From: JBJXHN01 sp046233135
Lineage (GTDB): Bacteria > Pseudomonadota > Alphaproteobacteria > Rhodospirillales > Rhodospirillaceae
Length of the DNA: 64,000 nt
Assembly: GCA_046233135.1 (NCBI GenBank)
Contig: JBJXHN010000005.1
Location: 564,559 to 628,558 of the forward strand
Direction: 5' to 3'
Shown here piece after piece: positions 54,401 through 61,893 of the stretch. Numbering within the stretch: the first letter of the stretch is position 1; each line of letters begins with the position of its first letter. The position numbers and the translations under genes were made by a program. Under the pieces are notes generated by a model that worked only from the letters and a program-made list of their open reading frames with translations, did no database searches and was not told the origin of the DNA.

Positions 54401-55402
54401 ATGATCGCCTTCTCCTTCAGCCGGGGGGCGTTCCTTGCCATGGTCCTGCTGCTACTCATGGCGATGATCGTGGCCTTTCTGACCGGCTGGGTGGTCGGGG
54501 TATCGCGGACCCCGACCCACGGCGTGATACCGATGGCTCCGGCCTCCACCCAATCCCGGGCCGCACCGTCGCAAGACCCATCGCAGGCCCGGGCATCCTC
54601 CTCGCCGTCTTCCGCAGCCCGGGCGGCGGGGGCGCCAAGCTTGTCGCGACGTGACGCAAGTCCGCCGTCGCCGCATCAGACGTCGCCGGCCGGTTCGCCT
54701 GCAATGCCGCAGGCTCCGGCCGCATTACCTGCCGCGACGGCAGAAGCGGCCGAGGTCCCGCCGCAGGCCGGCGGGCAGGATCCGCCGCCTCCGGCTGCTC
54801 AGTCCCCGGCTCCGCCGCAGCCCGCCGCTCAGGCTCCGGTCCCGCCGCAGCCCGCGGCTACGGTGGCAAAGACGGATACGGATCCCCCTCCGCCGCCGCC
54901 ATCCTCCGCCCCCCGGCTGCTGGCCAAGGCGATGGACGCGCCGGTACCCCTGTTCAAACCGGAAGACCCCGGCCCGTCCGGTGGCGGAGAGGCCGTGCCC
55001 GTGCCGCCGGCGCCGGCCTCGGCACCGTCTCAGGCCAATCCGCCAGCGGGCAAGCCCGTCGCGGTCGAGCAGCCGGCCTATACCCTGCAAGTCGGACAAT
55101 TCGATCTGGCCGATCCGGCACGGGCGCTCTATGCCCGGCTGAAGGCCAAGCGCTATGACGCCTATGTGGTCACGGTGGGGGCGCCGACACCGTTGATGGT
55201 GGTGCGGATCGGTGTGTTCGACAACCGCGCCGCAGCCCTTCAGGCGGCCAGCGCCGTGCGCATCGCCGAAGGACTCCCCGCCGAAGTGGTGCGCATCGAT
55301 CCGGCCTCCGCGCCGGTGCTGAAAACGGCTGCGCCGGCCAAGGCCGCCCTGGCTGCCCCGTCCGGCGCCGCAGGGGCTGCGCCGTCCGTGCCGTTCAACT
55401 GA
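54401..55402 (+). CDS. SPOR-domain membrane protein
   Basis: 333 residues. An N-terminal membrane helix (AFLAMVLLLLMAMIVAFLTG) leads to a 200-residue Pro/Ala/Ser/Gln-rich periplasmic linker with PPQPAAQAPVPPQPAAT repeats, then a C-terminal SPOR domain (YTLQVGQFDLADPARALYAR to GLPAEVVRID). SPOR domains bind denuded glycan at septa. Partner unknown. GAGGGA precedes the ATG. Confidence 0.88.
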   Translation: MIAFSFSRGAFLAMVLLLLMAMIVAFLTGWVVGVSRTPTHGVIPMAPASTQSRAAPSQDPSQARASSSPSSAARAAGAPSLSRRDASPPSPHQTSPAGSPAMPQAPAALPAATAEAAEVPPQAGGQDPPPPAAQSPAPPQPAAQAPVPPQPAATVAKTDTDPPPPPPSSAPRLLAKAMDAPVPLFKPEDPGPSGGGEAVPVPPAPASAPSQANPPAGKPVAVEQPAYTLQVGQFDLADPARALYARLKAKRYDAYVVTVGAPTPLMVVRIGVFDNRAAALQAASAVRIAEGLPAEVVRIDPASAPVLKTAAPAKAALAAPSGAAGAAPSVPFN

Positions 55403-55420
55403 TCCTTTGGGGAGGGGGGG

Positions 55421-55684
55421 CTACCGGGCGTCGGGGGTATCGCTGTCCTCGCGGCGGGCAGCGGGATGGTGAACGCTGTCATCGGTGCCCCGACGGTTGC
55501 TCCAGTACATGAGGTTCATCAGGGCGATGGCCAAACCGCACATGGTGGTCAGGCCGATGATCATCGCCACCAGGGCATGTCCGTGAATGGCGATCCCTAT
55601 TCTGTCCGTCCAGATCCAGACGATGCCGACGGCCACGGCGGTCAAACCGGCCGTTCCCAAAATCCATGTTTTTATCCGGGTCAC
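55421..55684 (-). CDS. Small two-helix membrane protein
   Basis: 87 residues with two membrane helices (WILGTAGLTAVAVGIVWIW, ALVAMIIGLTTMCGLAIALM) and a polar C-terminus. GGAAGGA precedes the GTG start. Not a family I can name. It is divergent from the exporter operon. Confidence 0.65.
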   Translation of the reverse strand: MTRIKTWILGTAGLTAVAVGIVWIWTDRIGIAIHGHALVAMIIGLTTMCGLAIALMNLMYWSNRRGTDDSVHHPAARREDSDTPDAR

Positions 55685-55754
55685 TGTGTGTTCCTTCCCT
55701 CTGATGGCTGGTCTTGTGCCGCTTCAATCGAAAGTGGGGTTTGGTTTCCCGCTC

Positions 55755-55855
55755 CACCCACAAATTCGTGGGTGTGCGGATTTAAACAAGATTGTTTGTT
55801 AATGACCGTAACATCCTGTTTTGGAAAAAAACGTTGCATAACGTTGCACGGGGGA
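55755..55855. promoter_or_regulatory. Palindrome-rich control region of the second type I secretion operon
   Basis: In a notably AT-rich gap: CACCCAC-6-GTGGGTG (55755-55774), AAACAA-2-TTGTTT (55784-55797), a run of seven A, and a tandem AACGTTGCAT/AACGTTGCAC direct repeat (about 55830-55849). No canonical promoter is certain. These look like binding sites for a regulator of the operon starting at 55954. Confidence 0.45.
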
Positions 55856-55953
55856 CTGGGCGTTTCTTCGTGAACCGTCTACTATGCCTAATGTCGTGTA
55901 TCCCCCCGGCGCGTGCAATCGGCTGCGGGGGCAGGGAAGAAGGATGGGACGCC

Positions 55954-57702
55954 GTGGCTCGCAAGCCCGCCATGCCGGAAATCAAGGACGAAGATGCCGA
56001 TGCCGCCTTGTTGCCGGTGTTGCCGAAGGCATCGCCCGACCTGATTGCGACCTCCTTTTTCCTGAACCTGCTGTCCATGGCGCTGCCCATGGCCCTGTTG
56101 CAGGTCTATGACCGGATTGTGCCCAACAACAGCCTGCAGACCCTGGCCTTGCTGGCGGCCGGGGTCCTGACGGCCTTGGTGCTGGAAGTTCTGCTGCGGC
56201 TGGGGCGGTCCTATGCCACCGGCTGGGCGGGCGCGAAGTTCGAACACCGGATGGGCAACCTGGCCTTCGGCCGCCTGCTCGGTACGGAACTGGTGAATGT
56301 GCAGCGCAAGGGCTCGGGCGTGCTACTGGAGCAGATGAGCTCTCTAAAATCGGTGAAGGAGTACTACGGCGGGCAGGCGGCGGCGTCGATGCTCGACCTG
56401 CCGTTCATTTTCATCTTCCTGATCCTGATCTGGTATCTGGGCGGCAGCATCGTTCTGGTGCCGGTGTCGGTGCTGCTGGTGTTCGGGGTGGTGGCGGCGA
56501 CCACCGGCATGGCTCTGCGCAAGGCCATCGAGGAACATTCCACCGCCAACGAGCGGCGGCTGAACTTCATTATCGAGGTGCTGGGCAATATCCACACGGT
56601 CAAAGCCATGGCCATGGAAAGCCTGATGATGCGCCGGTTCGAGCGTTTGCAGGAAACCAGCGCCAAGTCCAGCTACGACGTCGCCCTGCGCAATTCCGAT
56701 TCCATTTCCAAGGGCATGTTCTTTTCCCAGCTGACCATGGTGCTGGTGTCCGCCTACGGGGCCACGCTGGTGATTGACCACAAGCTGACCATCGGTCAGC
56801 TTGCCGCCTGTACCCTGCTGGCCGGCCGCGCGCTTCAGCCGTTGCAGCGGGTGGTGGGGCTGTGGACCCGCTTCCAGACCATCCAGCTGGGCCGTCAGCG
56901 GGTGACCGAGATCATGCATCTGCCGGTGGCCGAAGCCGGCCGGCCCGATCTGCCGGACGTGGAAGGGCGTCTGACCTTGCAGGATGTTCACTTCCGTTTC
57001 GGCGAAAGCGACCATGAAGTCCTGCGCGGCATCGACCTGGACGTGGCTCCAGGCACCTGCGTGGGGATCGTCGGGGCCAACGGCAGCGGAAAGTCCACAC
57101 TGCTGTCGGTGATGATGGGTGTGCTACCGCCGACCCAGGGGCGGGTGATGGTGGACGGCATGGACCTCGGCCAGTTCAACATCAACTCGCTGAAAACCCA
57201 GATCGGCTATCTGCCGCAGAACGGCGAGCTGTTCAAAGGGTCGATCATCGAAAACATCACCATGTTCGAACCCGACCTGCGCAAGGCGGGGCTGGAGGTG
57301 GCCGACGATCTGGGGCTGACCGAAGTGGTGGCGGCCCTGCCCATGGGCTTCGAAACGATCGTGGGGGATGGGGCCTATGACACGCTGCCCACCGGCCTGC
57401 GCCAGCGCATCGCCATCGCCCGGGCTTTGCTGCACGATCCCAAGATCATCCTGTTCGACGAAGCCAACAGCTCGGTCGACAGCGTGGGGGACACCTATCT
57501 GCGCGCCGCGTTGGATCGCCTGAAGGGAGAGCGCACCATGGTGATCATCTCTCAGCGGCCGTCGATCCTGCGGCTGGCCGATCAGGTCTATCAGCTGTCC
57601 ATCGGCACTCTGGTTGAGCGGGAAGAAGGCCCCAACGGGCCACCCAAGATGGATCGCCAGGCCGCGCGCGGCCAGCCCCACAAGCTCGGCCAGATCATTT
57701 AG
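55954..57702 (+). CDS. Type I secretion ABC half-exporter 1, degenerate signature and H-loop
   Basis: About 582 residues. Membrane domain with six helices (residues about 30-310) and a nucleotide-binding domain: Walker A GIVGANGSGKSTLLSV, Q-loop IGYLPQNGELF, Walker B KIILFDEANSSVD. The signature is LPTGLRQR instead of LSGGQ, and the H-loop position reads VIISQRPSIL, with Gln where the switch His normally stands. No C39 domain. The GTG at 55954 has AAGAAGGA 10 bases upstream; ATG 55972 is an alternative. First gene of a three-gene export operon. Confidence 0.92.
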   Translation: MARKPAMPEIKDEDADAALLPVLPKASPDLIATSFFLNLLSMALPMALLQVYDRIVPNNSLQTLALLAAGVLTALVLEVLLRLGRSYATGWAGAKFEHRMGNLAFGRLLGTELVNVQRKGSGVLLEQMSSLKSVKEYYGGQAAASMLDLPFIFIFLILIWYLGGSIVLVPVSVLLVFGVVAATTGMALRKAIEEHSTANERRLNFIIEVLGNIHTVKAMAMESLMMRRFERLQETSAKSSYDVALRNSDSISKGMFFSQLTMVLVSAYGATLVIDHKLTIGQLAACTLLAGRALQPLQRVVGLWTRFQTIQLGRQRVTEIMHLPVAEAGRPDLPDVEGRLTLQDVHFRFGESDHEVLRGIDLDVAPGTCVGIVGANGSGKSTLLSVMMGVLPPTQGRVMVDGMDLGQFNINSLKTQIGYLPQNGELFKGSIIENITMFEPDLRKAGLEVADDLGLTEVVAALPMGFETIVGDGAYDTLPTGLRQRIAIARALLHDPKIILFDEANSSVDSVGDTYLRAALDRLKGERTMVIISQRPSILRLADQVYQLSIGTLVEREEGPNGPPKMDRQAARGQPHKLGQII

Positions 57703-57716
57703 GACCCGGGAACCCC

Positions 57717-60065
57717 ATGGATACGCTCAACGACAGACAGTCGCCGACGGCCCCGGAAGCGTCACCCCGCGCCCGAAGCGCAGACCCTCCCAGACGTCCG
57801 CTGGATGACGAGGCCACCCTGACGGTGCGCGAGCTTCTGGCCGCCCAGGGGCTGGATGTGGGGAACGGGCTGGCCGACGACGACGAGCCGTCGGATATGA
57901 TCGGCTGGGACAATCCGGCCATCGAAGACAGCCTGACCGAAGAGGCCATCGCGGCGGGGTCCCTGGGCGGTTTCAAGGCCAAGACCGACCTAGCGGCCTG
58001 CCTGATGCCGATGCTGGCGGCCTTGCGCTGGCGCGGGACGCCGCGCAACATGTCCGAGGCCTTGCCCCACTTCGCCGACACCCTGGACCTGACCGGCCTG
58101 CGCAACACCATGGCCCATCTGGGCTATCGCTCCGATTGCCTGACCATGAAGGCCAGCGATATCGATCCGCGTCTGATGCCGGTGCTGTTCTTGCCCGACA
58201 AGGGGCCGGCGTTCGTGGCGCTGGAGGTCAAGGAACTGGGCGGCAAGCCGGCGATGAAGATCTATCGCTCCGGCACCGAAAGCTACGCCACCGTCAAGAT
58301 GCCCGAGGTGAACGGGCGTGCTTTCGTCTTCACCCCCATCGATATTGAGGAAATCGCCCATGTGAACCGCCAGCGCGGCTGGTTCCGGGCGACGCTGGGG
58401 CGGTTCCGCCCGCTGCTGTGGCAGATGATGGGCACCAGCCTGCTGTCCAACCTGCTGGCGCTGTCCATGCCGCTGTTCGTGATGGCGGTCTACGACAAGG
58501 TGGTGGCCACGGGGTCGCTGGAGACCCTGTGGTATCTGCTGGGCGGGGTGGTCCTGGCCCTGTTGTCCGATCAGGTGCTGCGGGCCTTGCGGGCGCGGAT
58601 GATCGCCTATGTGGGGGCACGGCTGGACAGTATCGTCGGCAATGCGATCCTGGAGCGCATCCTGTCCCTGGCGCCGGCCTATACGGAACGGGCAACCCTG
58701 GGGTCCCAGGTGGCGCGCATCAAGAACTTCGATACGGTGCGGGATTTCTTCACTGGGGCGCTGGCGACGGTGACCCTGGAGTTGCCCTTTATCCTGCTGT
58801 ACCTGCTGGTGATCTTCCTGCTGGGCGGGCCGCTGGTGATCGTGCCGATTCTGGCGGTGGTGGCCTTTTCGATCATCGGGGTGCTGCTGTTCCAACGAAT
58901 CCAGGAGCAGGTGGGCTTTGCGGCGCGCATCGAATCCCGGCGCCAGGAATTCATGGTCGAAACCCTGTCGAAGATGCAGGCCCTGAAATACAGCGGCGCC
59001 GAGGAAACCTGGCGGCATCGCTTCAAGGAAATGTCGGCGCGGTCCACCATGGCCGGGTTCCGGGCCGCCCAGCTGTCGTCCCTGGCCGGTACCCTCAGCC
59101 ACGCCGCGGTGATTTCCTGCGGTCTGGGCACCATGGGGTACGGCGTGTTCCGGGTGACCGATGGCGAGATGACCGTCGGCGGGCTGATCGCCTCGATGAT
59201 CCTGGTGTGGCGGGTGCTGGGGCCGTTGCAAAGCGGCTTCCTGGCCATGACCCAGCTGGAGCAGGTGCGCTCGGCCGTGCGCAACATCGATGCGCTGATG
59301 AACCTGCGGCCGGAGCGCGAGGCGGGGGTCAATCAGGGTTCCCTGAAGCGGTTCCGGGGCAAGGTCACCTTCTCGCGCGTGTCCCTGCGCTATTCCAACG
59401 ATGCCGACCCGGCGGTGGTGGGGGTGACCTTCGAAGCCCAGCCCGGCGAGGTGGTCTGCGTGGTCGGCCCCAACGGCGCGGGCAAGTCCACGCTGCTGAA
59501 GCTGATCCTGGGACTCTATCACCCCCAGGCCGGGAATGTGCGCATCGACAACATCGATATCCGTCAGCTCGATCCGGTGGACCTGCGTCAGGCGGTGGGA
59601 TACGTGCCCCAGTCCGCCAGCCTGTTCTTCGGTTCCATTGCCCAGAACATCCGCCTGGCCCACCCCACCGCTTCGGATGAAGAGCTGATCTGGGCGCTGG
59701 ATCAGGCGGGGTGTCTGGCCGAGGTGCAGAACCTGCCCGAGGGGCTGGAGACGCGGATCGGCGACGGGCGGCGGGAAAACCTGCCGGCCAGTCTGATGCA
59801 GCGGATCTGCCTGGCCCGGGCCTATGTGCAGCGGGCACCGATCATGCTGTTCGACGAGCCGGTCAACGGCCTGGACTTCGCCGGGGACAAGGCGTTCATG
59901 AAGGCGGTCGAGGCCATGCGCAGCCATGCGACGGTGTTCCTGGTGACCCACCGCCCCAGCCACCTTAATCTTGCAGACCAGATTTTGCTTCTTGAGGACG
60001 GATATCTGCGTCTGGCCGGCCCCGCCGATCAGGTTCGCGGCAAGATCCCGCAGGAGATGCTATGA
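57717..60065 (+). CDS. Type I secretion ABC half-exporter 2 with C39-like N-terminus
   Basis: 782 residues. An acidic, disordered start, then a C39-like domain (about residues 85-205: LAACLMPMLAALRWRGTPRN, HLGYRSDCLTMKASDIDPRL) without the catalytic Cys, as in HlyB/LapB exporters that bind but do not cleave substrate. Six membrane helices follow. ATPase motifs: Walker A VVGPNGAGKSTLLKLI, Q-loop VGYVPQSASLF, Walker B IMLFDEPVNGLD, H-loop LVTHRPSHL. The signature is LPASLMQR. Likely pairs with exporter 1. 14 bases after it; 4-base overlap with the adaptor gene. Confidence 0.93.
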   Translation: MDTLNDRQSPTAPEASPRARSADPPRRPLDDEATLTVRELLAAQGLDVGNGLADDDEPSDMIGWDNPAIEDSLTEEAIAAGSLGGFKAKTDLAACLMPMLAALRWRGTPRNMSEALPHFADTLDLTGLRNTMAHLGYRSDCLTMKASDIDPRLMPVLFLPDKGPAFVALEVKELGGKPAMKIYRSGTESYATVKMPEVNGRAFVFTPIDIEEIAHVNRQRGWFRATLGRFRPLLWQMMGTSLLSNLLALSMPLFVMAVYDKVVATGSLETLWYLLGGVVLALLSDQVLRALRARMIAYVGARLDSIVGNAILERILSLAPAYTERATLGSQVARIKNFDTVRDFFTGALATVTLELPFILLYLLVIFLLGGPLVIVPILAVVAFSIIGVLLFQRIQEQVGFAARIESRRQEFMVETLSKMQALKYSGAEETWRHRFKEMSARSTMAGFRAAQLSSLAGTLSHAAVISCGLGTMGYGVFRVTDGEMTVGGLIASMILVWRVLGPLQSGFLAMTQLEQVRSAVRNIDALMNLRPEREAGVNQGSLKRFRGKVTFSRVSLRYSNDADPAVVGVTFEAQPGEVVCVVGPNGAGKSTLLKLILGLYHPQAGNVRIDNIDIRQLDPVDLRQAVGYVPQSASLFFGSIAQNIRLAHPTASDEELIWALDQAGCLAEVQNLPEGLETRIGDGRRENLPASLMQRICLARAYVQRAPIMLFDEPVNGLDFAGDKAFMKAVEAMRSHATVFLVTHRPSHLNLADQILLLEDGYLRLAGPADQVRGKIPQEML

Positions 60066-61432
60066 GCACCGCACATCATTCCGCCGCCGGCGGCCGCTCC
60101 GGGTCGGGTAGCCGGGTCTCCAAGGGATCACGCCAGATGCGCTACCTGGGGCAGTCGGTCATCCTGGAAGAAGCGGGCATGACCCGCTATGTGCGGCTGG
60201 CGATGATCGTCGCCTCCGTCGTGGTCATCGGCTTCCTGGTCTGGGCCTGGCAGACGGAAATCAGCGAGGTGGCCATCTCCTTCGGTCAAGTGTCGCCCAG
60301 CGGTTCGGTGCGGGTGGTGCAGCATCTGGAAGGGGGCATTGTCGAGGAAATCAATGTCGACGACGGCCAGCTGGTCCGCGAAGGCCAGCTGCTGCTGCGC
60401 ATGAAGGCCGATGCCGCCCTGTCGGAGCTTGAAACCATGCGTGCCCGCTATGCTGCCCTGGCCTTGCAGGCGGAACGGCTGCGGGCCTTCGGTGCCGACC
60501 GGGAACCGGATTTCTCGTTCATCGGCGACGAGTTCGACGCGATGAAGGGCGACCAGCAGGAGATCTATCAGACCCAGCTGGAAGCCCGGAAGACCGGTCG
60601 CGAGATTCTTGACCGCCAGATGGCCCAGAAGGTGGAGGAGCTCCAGGTCCTCAACGACGAACAGACGGCGCTGGAGGAACAGCTCGGTCTGGTCGAAGAA
60701 GAACTGGAGATGCGGCAGAGCCTGGTGGAAAAGGGGCTGACCTCGCGGGTGACCTACCTGGATACCAAGCGCGCGGCGGCCTCCATCAAGGGCGATATCG
60801 TCCGGGTGCTGGGCCAGAAGCGGCAGGTGAAGGAAGAGCAGAGCGAAATCACCAGCCGCCTGGTGGACCTGGAAGCCTCGCTGCGCCAGGACGCCCTGAA
60901 GGAAATGGGAACGGTCACCTCCGAACTGGCCCAGGTGCGCGAAGCCCTGCGCAAGGTGGAAGACCGGGTGGCGCGGCTGAACGTGCGGGCACCGGTGACC
61001 GGCTACGTGCAGGACATGAAGGTCAAGACCGTCGGCGCCGTGGTGCCTGCCGGGGGCATCGTCATGAACGTGGTGCCGGTGGACGAGACGCTGCGGGTGG
61101 AAACGCGGATCTCGCCGCGTGACGTGGGCCATGTGGAAGTGGGGCTGCCGGTCAGCGTCAAGGTCACCTCCTATGATTTCTCCCGCTATGGCGCCCTGGA
61201 CGGCGTGCTGACCGCCGTGTCGGCCACCACCCTGATGGACGAGAAGGACAATCCCTACTACCGGGGGATCGTCGAGCTGAACAAGGCCTATGTGGGTCCC
61301 GATCCGGACCGCAATCCGGTGCTGCCGGGCATGACCGTCCAGGCCGACATCATCACCGGCGACAAGACCCTGCTGCAGTACCTGCTCAAGCCTGTCTACA
61401 ACTCGCTGCAAACCGCCTTCCATGAACGGTGA
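60062..61432 (+). CDS. HlyD-family periplasmic adaptor of the second type I system
   Basis: 456 residues. One membrane helix (LAMIVASVVVIGFLVWAWQT), lipoyl half VVQHLEGGIVEEINVDDGQL, a long alpha-hairpin (about 130-320), the second lipoyl half NVRAPVTGYVQDMKV and a C-terminal beta domain ending QYLLKPVYNSLQTAFHER. Start in ATGA overlap with exporter 2. No TolC-type outer-membrane gene lies in the window. Confidence 0.94.
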   Translation: MSTAHHSAAGGRSGSGSRVSKGSRQMRYLGQSVILEEAGMTRYVRLAMIVASVVVIGFLVWAWQTEISEVAISFGQVSPSGSVRVVQHLEGGIVEEINVDDGQLVREGQLLLRMKADAALSELETMRARYAALALQAERLRAFGADREPDFSFIGDEFDAMKGDQQEIYQTQLEARKTGREILDRQMAQKVEELQVLNDEQTALEEQLGLVEEELEMRQSLVEKGLTSRVTYLDTKRAAASIKGDIVRVLGQKRQVKEEQSEITSRLVDLEASLRQDALKEMGTVTSELAQVREALRKVEDRVARLNVRAPVTGYVQDMKVKTVGAVVPAGGIVMNVVPVDETLRVETRISPRDVGHVEVGLPVSVKVTSYDFSRYGALDGVLTAVSATTLMDEKDNPYYRGIVELNKAYVGPDPDRNPVLPGMTVQADIITGDKTLLQYLLKPVYNSLQTAFHER

Positions 61433-61467
61433 GGCGAGCGGTTTCCCCACTGCGTGCATTTCCCTTC

Positions 61468-61507
61468 GGGCGGGGCTGCGATGGCGGCCCCGCCCTTGCG
61501 GTTTTTT
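61468..61507 (+). terminator. Intrinsic terminator of the second type I secretion operon
   Basis: GGGCGGGGC, 10 bases, GCCCCGCCC, then TTGCGG and TTTTTT (61502-61507). 35 bases after the adaptor stop. Separates the exporter operon from the giant substrate gene. Confidence 0.85.
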
Positions 61508-61893
61508 GCGGGGGAATAGCCGGTTCGGGTGACTGAACGGAAGGCGCTATCCCCTTGGAAATCGGGGCTCTCGACCGGATGCCTGGGCCGATTCGTTGCG
61601 AGGGCGGGAGGATCTTTCCGAAGGTCGTTTATTTCGGAGGTCATATGACTTTTGGGTGGCGCGCGGCAATTGATTGAATTGTCACTGTTTTCTCTATTTA
61701 CACAGGGTCAGGGGGGGCCGTCCGTCCGGCCACATATCGTCAGGGGCCGGAGAGGCTTAGGTTAGGGTGTCGGCAAAGAGGTTTTCGCCGTGCCCGGCTT
61801 TGGCCGGATATGCCGACGACAGGATAGCGCTTCGGCGCTGTGTGACAGGCGCTTCGGGTCGGGAACCCCGGGGCGGCGCAACGGGGAACGATC
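61508..61893 (+). other. 386-base intergenic region upstream of the giant secreted protein
   Basis: No convincing ORF or RNA gene. The middle (61625-61705) is clearly AT-richer than the flanks and is the likely promoter: TTGATT at 61670 and TATTTA at 61695 are 19 bases apart, a poor pair. GGGGA stands 7 bases before the ATG at 61894. Confidence 0.4.
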
